Assembly (NCBI GenBank): GCA_001603275.1
Contig: LUYM01000014.1
Coordinates: forward strand, 1-64,000
Direction: 5' to 3'
DNA length: 64,000 nt
Origin: Actinomycetales bacterium Actino_02
Lineage (GTDB): Bacteria > Actinomycetota > Actinomycetes > Propionibacteriales > Propionibacteriaceae
Shown here: positions 1 through 8,407 of the stretch, one piece after another
Layout: every line of letters begins with the position of its first letter
Numbering within the stretch: position 1 is the first letter of the stretch
Notes under the pieces: model-generated
What the model was told of the DNA's origin: nothing
The model's input: the letters and a program-made list of their open reading frames with translations, nothing else
Database searches by the model: none
Made by a program: the position numbers and the translations under genes

Positions 1-18
1 ACATCGCCGGACATTTAC

Positions 19-50
19 AACACCCCGCAAGCTTCGGCTTGCGGGGTGTT
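19..50. terminator. Strong hairpin terminator at the left edge
   Basis: A perfect 14-bp stem (AACACCCCGCAAGC with its complement) closes on a TTCG tetraloop. There is no long T-run, as is common in high-GC actinobacteria. It sits 69 bp beyond the stop of the minus-strand ATPase gene, so it probably ends the ROK-ATPase transcript, and possibly also a plus-strand gene left of the window. Confidence 0.75.
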
Positions 51-118
51 GCAATTTCAGGGCCCATTCCGGGCTCCGCACCGAGAGGTAGGCGGGTCCG
101 AGTAGCAGCGAGCGGCGT

Positions 119-1021
119 CTAGAGCCGGAACAGGGGAGTCGGCGGTGGCGCGGGCTGGTTGATCACACTCAGCGAGCTGCGCCGCTCTGCACGCTCCTTC
201 GTGGCCCGGGTGAGCTCGTTGGGCACGCCGGTGATGGCCGCGATGATGTCTTCGTAGCTGACATCGTCGATCAATGCGTCCCCGTTGATTCGTCCATGCC
301 TCATCACCACGATCCGATCAGCCACGGCCTGGACATCGGTCAGGGTGTGCGAGATGAACATGACGCCATAGCCGAGATCACGCAGATTCTCGATGAGGTT
401 GAGCACCTCAGCGGTCTGGGTAACCGACAGAGAGCTGGTGGGCTCATCCATCACGACGATCCGAGGCTCGCCCAGAAGGGCTCGGGCAATGGCAGTGCTC
501 TGCCGTTGCCCGGCGGACAGGTTCGCCACGAGGGTGCGCACCGGTGGCAGGCGGGCGCCGAGGGCAGCCAGGGCCTGCCGGGCGATTTCGTCCATGGCAT
601 CCTCAGCCAGCACCATCGATGAGGCTAGCTCGCGGCCGAGGAAGAGGTTCTGAACGATCGTCAGGTTGTTGCACAGAGCGAGCTCTTGGAAAACGGACGC
701 GATGCCGAGCTCCTGCGCCGCCGAGGGCGACGGAATGGCGGTCGGCACTCCGTCCCAGAAGATCTCGCCGGCATCCGGCTGATACACGCCTGCGATCAGC
801 TTGGCCAGGACGGACTTGCCGGCGGCGTTGTCGCCGACAACGGCGACCACCTCGCGCGCGTGCAGATCGAAATCGATCTGGTCGAGCGCAAGCACTGAGC
901 CGAACCGCTTAGTCACGCCGCGCAGGGCGAGTACTGGTTGAGTGTCCGAGATGCCGTGGCCGGGACGGTGTCCCTCGCCGTTAGCTCCGTCAAAGTTCAG
1001 CTGGCGCCGGATCGCGGTCAT
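119..1021 (-). CDS. Single-domain sugar ABC transporter ATP-binding protein (CUT2/FrcA-like)
   Basis: This 300-residue protein is one ABC ATPase domain that would power sugar import at the inner face of the membrane. Visible motifs are Walker A GDNAAGKS (about 63-70), signature LSAGQ (168-172), Walker B IVVMDEP (188-194) and the H-loop histidine near 225. The order and sequence resemble single-domain ATPases of ribose/fructose-type (CUT2) importers. Two deviations are visible: Walker A has Ala where GDNGAGKS is usual, and the signature is LSAGQ rather than LSGGQ. The catalytic Lys and Glu positions are kept. Its ATG overlaps the stop of the ROK regulator gene by 4 bp, so the two are translationally coupled. 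No permease or binding protein lies in this operon within the window. The partner could be the MmsB-type permease across the divergent promoter, or genes elsewhere. Confidence 0.85.
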   Translation of the reverse strand: MTAIRRQLNFDGANGEGHRPGHGISDTQPVLALRGVTKRFGSVLALDQIDFDLHAREVVAVVGDNAAGKSVLAKLIAGVYQPDAGEIFWDGVPTAIPSPSAAQELGIASVFQELALCNNLTIVQNLFLGRELASSMVLAEDAMDEIARQALAALGARLPPVRTLVANLSAGQRQSTAIARALLGEPRIVVMDEPTSSLSVTQTAEVLNLIENLRDLGYGVMFISHTLTDVQAVADRIVVMRHGRINGDALIDDVSYEDIIAAITGVPNELTRATKERAERRSSLSVINQPAPPPTPLFRL

Positions 1022-2205
1022 GCCGACACCTCCGCCATCTTCGCGGGCTGGAGCAGCGAGTCGATCGCGTAGGTGGCCGCACCGAGCACGGCGGCCTCGG
1101 TGCCGAACTCCGAGATTTCCACCCGCGGAGGGGTGAGCGCGCTATGCAGGCTGTGACGACTCAGCGAGGCTTCGAGAGGCAAAGTCAGAATGCCGCCGGC
1201 CAGCGCGAGCTCTCCACCTACCACGATGGTCTCCGGGTCTAGGACGTTGGTGAGTGCAGCCAGGGCGAAGCCGATCTGCTCAGCCGCGTCAGCGATGACG
1301 CGGGTGGCACCCAAGTCGCCCTGCCGAGCCATCAGGATCACATCGCGGAGCGCGATCGGGCCAACCGTCTGCCGTAGATTGGCGGCGATGGCGGTGGAGT
1401 TGACCACCATCTCGAGGCAACCCCGGTTGCCACAGCGGCACAATGCGCCGTTGGGCACCACCTGAATGTGGCCGATCTCTCCGGCCAGGCCGGCGTGGCC
1501 GCGCAGGATGGCCCCCTGGCTGAGGATGCCGGCCCCAATCCCGTGACCGATATGGACGAAGACGGCCGAGCGCTTGCCGCGGGCGGTGCCGAAGCGGGAC
1601 TCAGCCAACATGGCGAGGTTGGCGTCATTGTCGACCAGTACGGGCAGATCCAGGCGCCGGGACAAGGACTCGGCGATGCGCACCTCGTCCCAGCCGCGCA
1701 TGAGCCCCGGCACGGAGAGCATGTCGGTCGCCGGGTCGTAGGGGGCGCAGATGCCCAGGCCGACACCGCGCAGTTCATCGCGGGTGGTGCCCAGAGAGTC
1801 CAGCATGTCCAAGATCAGCTCGGCGGCCCGATCCAGGCCGGTGTCGGAGCGGTGGTCGGCGGCTAGCGGCATCCGCTGCTGAGTGATGACCGTACCTACT
1901 GCATCACACAGGACCAGGCGCAGGGCGCGGGACGAGAAGTGCACGCCGGCCACCACACCCAGTTGACGAGACAAGGTGACCTGAGTGGCCCGGCGTCCTG
2001 AGCGGGTGACCTGTTCGGTATTGAAGACTCCGGTCGAGACCAGCTCATTGACGATGATCGAAACGGTGGCAGGGGACAGCCCAGTGCGATCGGCGACCTC
2101 GACCTGGGTCATTGCGCCGAACTGTTTGATTGCGTCCACGATCCGCACTCGGTTCGCTTCCCGCAATGAGCCGGGGGATCCCGGTGGCACGCGGCTGACT
2201 GCCAT
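1018..2205 (-). CDS. ROK-family transcriptional repressor
   Basis: This 395-residue protein has an N-terminal winged helix-turn-helix (about residues 17-65, with TQVEVADRTGLSPATVS) followed by a ROK sugar-kinase-like domain. The ROK zinc motif is present as CRCGNRGC, and the phosphate-binding stretch GHGIGAGI is recognisable. ROK regulators of this NagC/XylR type bind sugars or sugar phosphates and repress uptake genes. Placement back-to-back with a ChvE/MmsAB-type transporter makes that operon, and its own coupled ATPase gene, the likely targets. TAGACT lies exactly six bases before the ATG, suggesting a leaderless transcript. The effector sugar cannot be told from sequence. Confidence 0.88.
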   Translation of the reverse strand: MAVSRVPPGSPGSLREANRVRIVDAIKQFGAMTQVEVADRTGLSPATVSIIVNELVSTGVFNTEQVTRSGRRATQVTLSRQLGVVAGVHFSSRALRLVLCDAVGTVITQQRMPLAADHRSDTGLDRAAELILDMLDSLGTTRDELRGVGLGICAPYDPATDMLSVPGLMRGWDEVRIAESLSRRLDLPVLVDNDANLAMLAESRFGTARGKRSAVFVHIGHGIGAGILSQGAILRGHAGLAGEIGHIQVVPNGALCRCGNRGCLEMVVNSTAIAANLRQTVGPIALRDVILMARQGDLGATRVIADAAEQIGFALAALTNVLDPETIVVGGELALAGGILTLPLEASLSRHSLHSALTPPRVEISEFGTEAAVLGAATYAIDSLLQPAKMAEVSA

Positions 2206-2211
2206 GGCCGA

Positions 2212-2217
2212 AGTCTA
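2212..2217 (-). promoter_or_regulatory. -10 box (leaderless) of the ROK regulator
   Basis: Read on the minus strand, TAGACT is followed by six bases and then the ATG at 2205. The TANNNT-N6-start spacing places the transcription start on the start codon. No Shine-Dalgarno sequence is apparent. Confidence 0.5.
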
Positions 2218-2325
2218 GCGTTCGGGGCTCCCGCTTCTGTGGGTAATTGGGCTCCGGCTTGGTGGGTTAGGGAGTCGAAGTAACGATTCGGTCACAACTG
2301 ATCTTGAGTTCGAGAGCTAAACACA

Positions 2326-2346
2326 AGGCGTACTAACGTAACGCCT
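2326..2346. promoter_or_regulatory. Candidate operator upstream of the sugar transporter
   Basis: AGGCGT and ACGCCT form an inverted repeat with a 9-base spacer in the 231-bp gap between the divergent ROK and binding-protein genes. Its position about 90 bp before the transporter start suits a repressor site. The arms are short and there is no second copy, so this is only a candidate. Confidence 0.25.
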
Positions 2347-2436
2347 GACCGCTCCGCAGAGCTGCGGACGGCACACCCGGCACTGAGGCACCTCCAGCGT
2401 AGGAGGGCCCAGTGGAGACAGAAGGAAGGACACCCC

Positions 2437-3549
2437 ATGGCAATCCGCAAGTCTGCGGCGCTTATTGCTGGCCTGGCTGTGGTCTTCGGGGCAATGGCCG
2501 GCTGCAGCGCCGACCGCACCCCCGCATCCGCAGGTTCGAGCGGCGGCGACAAGCCGCTGATCGGTATCACCATGCCGACCGTCAGCCTGGAACGTTGGAA
2601 CAACGACGGCGCTGGCTTGAAGAAGCAGCTCGAAGACATGGGTTACAAGACCATGCTCGACTACGCCGACAACAAGAACGAGCAGCAGATCCAGCAGCTG
2701 GAGAACCAGATCAACTCTGGTGCGAAGGTCCTGGTCATCGCTTCCATCGACGGCAAGACCCTCGGCCCGACCCTGCAGAAGGCTGCTGACAAGGGCATCA
2801 AGATCATCGCTTACGACCGCCTGATCATGGGCACGCCGAACGTGGATTACTACGCCACCTTCGACAACTACAAGGTTGGCCAGCTGCAGGGCAACTACAT
2901 CAAGGACAACGCCAAGCTGGACGGCGCGACCACCCCGCTGAACTTCGAGCCGTTCGCCGGATCTCCCGACGACAACAACGCCTCGCTGTTCTTCAAGGGA
3001 GCCTGGGACGTTCTGAAGCCGTACGTCGACTCCGGCAAGCTGGTCATCAACTCCGAGACCGGCAAGAAGGCTGCCGGCAACTGGCAGGACATCGGCATCC
3101 TGGAGTGGAAGTCCGCGACTGCTCAGAGCGAGATGGAGAACCGGCTGAACTCCTTCTACACCGACAAGAAGGTCCAGGTTGTCCTGTCCCCGAACGACTC
3201 GCTGGCTCTGGGTATTGCCCAGGCTCTTGAGACCAAGGGCTACGTAGTGGGCAAGGACTGGCCGATTCTGACCGGTCAGGACGGCGACGTCGCCAACGTG
3301 AAGAACATCCTCGCCGGCAAGCAGTCGATGACGGTGTGGAAGGACACCCGCGAGCTGGCCAAGAAGGTTGCGGCGATGGTGGATGAGATCGTGTCGGGCA
3401 AGACCGTCACGACCAATGACACCAAGACCTACAACAACGGTAACAAGGTTGTCCCCTCCTACCTGCTCGACCCGCAGGTTGTCACCAAGGACGACGTCCA
3501 GAGCAAGCTGGTGGATTCCGGCTTCATCACGGCCGACAAGCTCAAGTGA
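2437..3549 (+). CDS. chvE: Multiple-monosaccharide ABC transporter substrate-binding lipoprotein (ChvE-type)
   Basis: This 370-residue periplasmic-binding-protein fold protein is exported as a lipoprotein. The N-terminus has a charged start, a hydrophobic core and the lipobox AMAGC with the lipidated Cys at residue 23. The mature part begins LIGITMPT, as in sugar-binding proteins, and contains DGKTLGP, AYDRLI and LTGQDGD motifs typical of the ChvE/XylF type that binds glucose, xylose, galactose or arabinose. A good ribosome binding site, AAGGAAGG, precedes the ATG. It is the first gene of the plus-strand operon with mmsA and mmsB homologues. A hairpin after its stop probably keeps this transcript more abundant than the rest. 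The exact sugar is not determinable. Confidence 0.88.
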   Translation: MAIRKSAALIAGLAVVFGAMAGCSADRTPASAGSSGGDKPLIGITMPTVSLERWNNDGAGLKKQLEDMGYKTMLDYADNKNEQQIQQLENQINSGAKVLVIASIDGKTLGPTLQKAADKGIKIIAYDRLIMGTPNVDYYATFDNYKVGQLQGNYIKDNAKLDGATTPLNFEPFAGSPDDNNASLFFKGAWDVLKPYVDSGKLVINSETGKKAAGNWQDIGILEWKSATAQSEMENRLNSFYTDKKVQVVLSPNDSLALGIAQALETKGYVVGKDWPILTGQDGDVANVKNILAGKQSMTVWKDTRELAKKVAAMVDEIVSGKTVTTNDTKTYNNGNKVVPSYLLDPQVVTKDDVQSKLVDSGFITADKLK

Positions 3550-3582
3550 GCTTTTGAGGCTTAGTTCCTCGTGAATGGTGGA

Positions 3583-3612
3583 CGGCGTGCCGGGATCATT
3601 CCCGGCACGCCG
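3583..3612 (+). promoter_or_regulatory. Intercistronic hairpin between binding-protein and ATPase genes
   Basis: A perfect 12-bp stem (CGGCGTGCCGGG with CCCGGCACGCCG) encloses the loop ATCATT. No T-run follows. The location directly after the binding-protein gene and before the ATPase gene is where many ABC operons carry RNA-stabilising or partly terminating hairpins. Confidence 0.7.
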
Positions 3613-3648
3613 GCTACTCCTGCAACAACGAGGCCGGAAAGGCTAGAT

Positions 3649-5181
3649 ATGACCGACCAACCCGACATCCTGCAGATGAAGGGGATTTCGATGGAGTTCC
3701 CCGGGGTCAAGGCCCTGGACGACGTGAACCTCAGCGTCAAGCGAGGTGAGATCCACGCGATCTGCGGAGAGAACGGTGCTGGCAAGTCCACGCTGATGAA
3801 GATCCTCTCCGGCGTCTACCCGCATGGCAGCTACTCCGGCGACATCGAGTATCTCGGAGAGCCGTGCGCATTTCGAACGATCCGTGACTCCGAGGAGCGC
3901 GGCATCGTCATCATTCATCAAGAGCTCGCGCTAGTGCCCTACCTCTCCATCGCGGAGAACATCTTCCTGGGCAACGAGCGCGCTCGACTCGGTGTGATCG
4001 ACTGGGATCGCGCCGAGAGTGAAGCCAAGGCATTGCTGGCCCGGGTAGGGCTTGCCGAGCATCCGCGCACGCCCATTGTCGACATCGGCGTCGGCAAGCA
4101 GCAGCTGGTGGAGATCGCCAAGGCGTTGTCCAAGCGGGTGGAGCTGTTGATTCTCGACGAACCGACCGCGGCACTCAATGACGACGACTCCGAGCATCTG
4201 CTCAGCCTGGTGCGCGCGCTGCGCGATGAGGGCGTGACCAGCATCATCATCTCCCACAAGCTGGGTGAGATCTTGTCGATCGCCGACTCGATCAGCGTCC
4301 TGCGCGATGGTCGGATGATCGAGACCCTCGACGTCGCCGGTGAGAAGGTCACTGAGGAGCGGCTGATCCGCGGCATGGTCGGCCGGGAGATGAATAGCCG
4401 GTTCCCCACCCATGAGTCGCACATCGGCGAGGAAGCCTTCCGTATCGAGAACTGGACGGTGCATCACCCGATCGACGCCGGTCGAGTCATGGTGGACAAC
4501 GCCTCCCTCGTCGTCCACGCCGGTGAGATCGTCGGCCTGGCCGGCCTGATGGGTTCTGGGCGTACGGAGTTGGCCATGAGCATCTTCGGACGCACTTACG
4601 GCCGAGAGATCTCCGGCTCGATCTACCGCAACGGCGCTGAGGTCAACACCCACACCGTCGGGCAGGCCGTGGCGCAGGGAATCGCCTACGTCTCGGAGGA
4701 TCGCAAGCGCTACGGGCTGAACCTGATTCAATCGGTGAAGGAGAACATGACCGTCGCCGGCCTGACCAAGGTGGCCAAGCGCGGGGTGATCGAAGCCAAT
4801 GCCGAGATCTCCGTGGCGAACCGGCTGCGGAAGGAACTGACGGTCAAGGCCCCGACAGTTGAGTCTCAGGTCGGCAAGCTTTCCGGCGGCAATCAGCAGA
4901 AGGTGGCGCTGGCCAAATGGGTCTTCACCGATCCGGAAGTGCTGATTCTCGACGAGCCGACGCGCGGCATCGACGTCGGTGCCAAGTACGAGATCTATAC
5001 GATCATCAATGGGCTTGCCGATCAGGGCAAGGCCGTCTTGGTGATCTCTTCGGAACTGCCCGAACTGATCGGGATCTGTGACCGCATTTACACCTTGAGC
5101 GAAGGCCGCATCACCGGTGATGTCAGCCGGGCGGATGCCACTCAGGAGCATCTGATGAAGCTCATGACAAAGGAAGCATAG
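3649..5181 (+). CDS. mmsA: Multiple-monosaccharide ABC transporter ATP-binding protein (two ABC domains)
   Basis: This 510-residue tandem ATPase couples ATP hydrolysis to monosaccharide import. The first domain has Walker A GENGAGKS (40-47) and Walker B LLILDEPT with a poor signature (GVGKQQ). The second has a degenerate Walker A (GLMGSGRT, Arg for Lys), a good signature LSGGNQQK and Walker B VLILDEPT. This asymmetry is normal for CUT2 proteins such as XylG/MglA/GguA. I chose the ATG at 3649 because it follows a purine-rich GGAAAGG site and begins at the conserved ILQMKGISM stretch. An earlier in-frame ATG at 3571 would place the intercistronic hairpin inside the coding region. The gene ends 9 bp before the permease gene. 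Confidence 0.88.
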   Translation: MTDQPDILQMKGISMEFPGVKALDDVNLSVKRGEIHAICGENGAGKSTLMKILSGVYPHGSYSGDIEYLGEPCAFRTIRDSEERGIVIIHQELALVPYLSIAENIFLGNERARLGVIDWDRAESEAKALLARVGLAEHPRTPIVDIGVGKQQLVEIAKALSKRVELLILDEPTAALNDDDSEHLLSLVRALRDEGVTSIIISHKLGEILSIADSISVLRDGRMIETLDVAGEKVTEERLIRGMVGREMNSRFPTHESHIGEEAFRIENWTVHHPIDAGRVMVDNASLVVHAGEIVGLAGLMGSGRTELAMSIFGRTYGREISGSIYRNGAEVNTHTVGQAVAQGIAYVSEDRKRYGLNLIQSVKENMTVAGLTKVAKRGVIEANAEISVANRLRKELTVKAPTVESQVGKLSGGNQQKVALAKWVFTDPEVLILDEPTRGIDVGAKYEIYTIINGLADQGKAVLVISSELPELIGICDRIYTLSEGRITGDVSRADATQEHLMKLMTKEA

Positions 5182-5190
5182 GAAGCAGCA

Positions 5191-6363
5191 ATGAACTCCA
5201 TTCAGGAATCCCTGAAGCACAACCTGCGCCAGTACGGGATCATGGCGGCGCTGGTTTTGGTGGTCGTGACGTTCAACGTCCTCACCGGCGGACGGCTGCT
5301 CTGGCCGAACAACTTCGCCTCCCTCATCGCCCAGAACGCCTATGTGCTGATCCTGGCCATCGGCATGGTAATGGTGATCGTCGCCGGCCATATCGACTTG
5401 TCGGTCGGCTCGCTGGTTGCCTTCATCGGCGGCGTCCTGGGCTGGGCGATGTACTACTGGCACTGGCCTTGGCCGGTCGCCGTGTTGCTCGCCCTGGCAC
5501 TGGGTGCTGCGGTCGGCGCCTGGCACGGCTTCTGGATCGCCTACATCCGGATCCCGGCCTTCATCGTCACTCTGGCCGGCATGCTGATGTTCCGTGGCCT
5601 GGCCATCGTGATCGCCGGCTTCACCATGGCCGGCTTCGACCAGGGCTTCGTCAACATCTCCTCCGGTGCGCTGCCCAACTTCATGGGCTACATCGGCGGG
5701 CTGGATGTGCTGACCATGATCTTGGGCATCGTCGGTGTGGTCATCCTGATCTGGATGCAGTTCCGGGCCCGGGCGTCGCAGATCCGGCACGGCATCGAGC
5801 CGGAGCCGATGTTGCTGCTGGCCGGAAAGCTCGTGGTGATCGCGGCCGCCGTGCTGTTCGTCACCACCCTGCTGGCCATGAGCGACGGCGGGACCCCGAT
5901 CGTGCTGGTCGTGGTTGGCGTGCTGATCTTCGTCTACAGCTTCGTGCTCAATCGGACGATCTTCGGCCGTCACGTCTACGCCATCGGCGGCAACCTGAAC
6001 GCAGCCATCCTGTCCGGTATCAACACGGCACGGACGAACTTCCTGATCTTCGTGCACATGGGTCTGTTGGCAGCTGTTGCCGCCATCGTGGTCACCTCGC
6101 GAGCGAATGCGGCCACCTCGACCTCGGGTCAGAGCTACGAGCTGGACGCGATCGCGGCGTGCTTCATCGGTGGTACCGCGGTATCCGGCGGTGTCGGACG
6201 CATCTCCGGGGCCATGGTCGGCGCCTTGATCATGGGTGTGCTGAACATGGGCCTGTCCATCGTGGGTGTGCCGGCCGCGTGGCAGCAGGTGGTCAAGGGC
6301 CTGGTCCTGCTGGCCGCTGTGGCTCTGGACCTGGTGTCCAAGCAGCGGGCCAAGGTCGCCTGA
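5191..6363 (+). CDS. mmsB: Multiple-monosaccharide ABC transporter permease
   Basis: This 390-residue polytopic membrane protein belongs to the branched-chain/ribose permease superfamily (XylH/GguB type), forming the channel for the ATPase encoded just upstream. It has roughly ten hydrophobic segments, the conserved AGHIDLSVGS loop, and GGTAVSGGVGRISGA near the C-terminus, which contacts the ATPase. The length matches GguB/XylH rather than the shorter RbsC. It is the last gene of the operon, and a G+C-rich hairpin follows its stop. Confidence 0.87.
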   Translation: MNSIQESLKHNLRQYGIMAALVLVVVTFNVLTGGRLLWPNNFASLIAQNAYVLILAIGMVMVIVAGHIDLSVGSLVAFIGGVLGWAMYYWHWPWPVAVLLALALGAAVGAWHGFWIAYIRIPAFIVTLAGMLMFRGLAIVIAGFTMAGFDQGFVNISSGALPNFMGYIGGLDVLTMILGIVGVVILIWMQFRARASQIRHGIEPEPMLLLAGKLVVIAAAVLFVTTLLAMSDGGTPIVLVVVGVLIFVYSFVLNRTIFGRHVYAIGGNLNAAILSGINTARTNFLIFVHMGLLAAVAAIVVTSRANAATSTSGQSYELDAIAACFIGGTAVSGGVGRISGAMVGALIMGVLNMGLSIVGVPAAWQQVVKGLVLLAAVALDLVSKQRAKVA

Positions 6364-6375
6364 TCTGATCCCTCT

Positions 6376-6404
6376 CCCGGCGGCGGCTTTGCGCCGCTGC
6401 CGGG
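6376..6404 (+). terminator. Hairpin after the sugar transporter operon
   Basis: CCCGGCGGCGGC pairs with GCCGCTGCCGGG (one G-U pair) across a short TTTGC loop, 12 bases after the permease stop. No T-run follows, so efficiency is uncertain. Confidence 0.5.
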
Positions 6405-6424
6405 TGGACGGGCAAGATAGTGCG

Positions 6425-8407
6425 GTGAACCAGTCAAACGCAGGCCGTCCGTTCTCCAGCCGTGGTCGAGATGAAGGCCGTGGCGGTGATCGTCGCGAGG
6501 GCCGCAACCCACGCTCGGGAGCCGGTGGCGGTGCCTCCGGTCCGCGGGGCCGTGGTGCAAGCGATGATCGCGGAGAAGGCCGAGACAGTCGGCCCCGCGG
6601 TGGTTCCGGATTCTCCTCAAACTCTTCGAGCTCGCGCTCGGGCGGAGCTCGTCCGAGCAGTGGCGGACGTCCCGGACAAGGTGCCCCCAGCGGTCGCGGT
6701 GCGGGTTCGAGCCAGGACCGGCGGCCCGAGCGCTCATCCTCGGAGCGTGGCGGGCGCCCGGAGTCGGGGTCCGGTCGGTGGGGCGATGATCGTCCGCCTC
6801 GCAGCGGAGCCGGACGCAAGTCCACCTCTGCAGCTGGGTGGGAGCGTGGCGGCGAGCGCCCGCGCAGTTCGGCCGCCGGCACCGGTGGCCGTCGCCCTCG
6901 GACAGATTCCGATTCCCGAGCGCGCTCCTGGGAGAGTGGCGATAGCCGCCCGCCGCGCCGTGACGGCGACGCCGGTGGTTCACGAGGCCCTCGCCCCTGG
7001 GCAGACGGCGACCGTTCCCGCCCGGCATCCGGCGGCGCCGACCGGCGGCGTCCCAGCGGTGAGCGATCCTCGTCCTGGCAGTCCGACGGTGATCGTCCGC
7101 GCCGCTCGTTCGGCGGTGCCGGCGAAGGCCGAGGTGGCTACGGCCGTCCGGATTCGCGGCGCAGTGACGACCGTCGCAGTGACGACCGTCGATCCTCGGG
7201 CTCGTGGGGGCGCGATGATGACCGTCCGCGCCGTGGGCCGGCGGGGGCCGGCAGCGACGAGCGCCGTCCGGCGGGTGCCGGTCGAGGTGGCTATGACCGT
7301 CCGGATTCGCGGCGCGGTGACGACCGCCGTCCGGCGGGTGCCGGTCGAGGTGGCTATGACCGTCCCGATTCGCGTCGCAGTGACGACCGTCGCAGTGACG
7401 ACCGCCGACCCTCGGGCTCCTGGGGACGCGATGACGACCGCCCGCGCCGCGGACCGGCCGGGGCCGGATCGCGTCCGCAGGGTCGCGACGGCGGGAATGG
7501 CCGTCCGGCGCGCAACGCAGCGGGGAGTCGCTCCGGTGATGGGCGCACATCTGGTGGCGAACGCCGCTCCAGTGATCGGCCCTACCTTGTCGCCAAGGAG
7601 CGAGTAGTCGAGCCACCGCTGCCCAAGGACTTCGACGCCCGCGAACTCCCGCGCGGGGTGCGCGCCGAGTTGCGTGGCCTGTCCGCCGAGCTGGCCGAGC
7701 AGGCCGGCGCTCATCTGTTGATGGCCGGCCGGACGATCGATGCCGACCCGGCGCTGGCTCTGGAGCATGCCCAAGCCGCGAAGCGGCGAGCGGGCCGACT
7801 GCCGATCGTCCGAGAAGCGGTGGGTGAGGCGGCCTATGCAGCCGGCGAGTTCTCGCTGGCCCTGGCCGAGTTCCGTGCCGTGCGCCGGATGACCGGTTCG
7901 GACGCCTACGTGGCAGCGATGGCCGACTGTGAGCGGGCGCTGCATCGTCCCCAGGCTGCGTTGAAGCTGGTTCGTGATGGCTTGGCGGCCTCACCGGAGG
8001 CCGACGTCCGAGTCGAGCTTCGGCTGGTGGAGGCCGGCTTGCGCTCCGACTCCGGGCAGGTGCCCGAGGCTTTGCGGCTGCTGCAGGCCGAGATCGAGGA
8101 CCTCGGTGCCCGCGGCACCAAGCTGGCTCGGGCCCGGCTGCGCTACGCCTACGCCGATCTGCTGGAGCGAACCGGCTCGGTGGAACAGGCCGAACGCTGG
8201 TTCGGTGCCGCTGCCCGGCTCGACCCCGATGAGAGCACCGATGCCGCCGACCGGTTGGCCAGCCTGCGTGGCATCGTGATCGAGTACGACGAGGATGAGT
8301 TGGTCGAGGAATCCGACGAGGATGCCGACGCCGACGAGGAGCCGGTGAGCGAGGCGTCGGCCGACAGCGAGGATCTGGAGACTGAGCCGGAAGACGACCG
8401 TCCCTGA
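6425..8407 (+). CDS. TPR-like protein with a long Arg/Gly/Asp/Ser-rich disordered N-terminus
   Basis: I read this as a 660-residue protein from the GTG at 6425. The first 385 or so residues are low-complexity and dominated by R, G, D, S and P, with repeated blocks such as RPDSRRSDDRR and SGSWGRDDDRPRRG. Residues from about 390 form Ala/Leu-rich helices compatible with tetratricopeptide repeats (LALAEFRAVRRM, AERWFGAAARLDP). The C-terminus is strongly acidic (DEDADADEEP). Its place before a HAD-IIA gene matches the TPR gene Rv1691 of M. tuberculosis. Function is unknown. RG-rich tails of this kind often bind RNA, but that is inference. The stop overlaps the next start (TGATG). Long open frames on both other strands and frames here are by-products of the repeats. 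Confidence 0.75.
   Translation: MNQSNAGRPFSSRGRDEGRGGDRREGRNPRSGAGGGASGPRGRGASDDRGEGRDSRPRGGSGFSSNSSSSRSGGARPSSGGRPGQGAPSGRGAGSSQDRRPERSSSERGGRPESGSGRWGDDRPPRSGAGRKSTSAAGWERGGERPRSSAAGTGGRRPRTDSDSRARSWESGDSRPPRRDGDAGGSRGPRPWADGDRSRPASGGADRRRPSGERSSSWQSDGDRPRRSFGGAGEGRGGYGRPDSRRSDDRRSDDRRSSGSWGRDDDRPRRGPAGAGSDERRPAGAGRGGYDRPDSRRGDDRRPAGAGRGGYDRPDSRRSDDRRSDDRRPSGSWGRDDDRPRRGPAGAGSRPQGRDGGNGRPARNAAGSRSGDGRTSGGERRSSDRPYLVAKERVVEPPLPKDFDARELPRGVRAELRGLSAELAEQAGAHLLMAGRTIDADPALALEHAQAAKRRAGRLPIVREAVGEAAYAAGEFSLALAEFRAVRRMTGSDAYVAAMADCERALHRPQAALKLVRDGLAASPEADVRVELRLVEAGLRSDSGQVPEALRLLQAEIEDLGARGTKLARARLRYAYADLLERTGSVEQAERWFGAAARLDPDESTDAADRLASLRGIVIEYDEDELVEESDEDADADEEPVSEASADSEDLETEPEDDRP
7133..7468 (+). 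repeat. Tandem coding repeats in the RGD-rich region
   Basis: Two closely similar direct copies of about 120 bp start at the GGTGGCTA at 7133 and at 7349. A shorter third copy lies between them (about 7288-7340). They encode the block GGYxRPDSRR-xDDRR-SGSWGRDDDRPRRGPAGAG. Such repeats can gain or lose units by slippage, so length polymorphism or assembly error is likely here. Confidence 0.8.

Noticed and set aside
3931-6882. A 983-codon open frame on the minus strand across the sugar ATPase and permease genes
   Set aside because: It is antisense to two clearly homologous transporter genes and its product is His/Asp/Gln-rich with no recognisable domain. High GC keeps such frames open by chance.
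6135-7994. Long open frames on the minus strand (619 codons) and in another plus frame (6462-7607) over the RGD-rich region
   Set aside because: They arise from the tandem repeats. Only the frame used here continues into the TPR-like domain and couples to the HAD gene.
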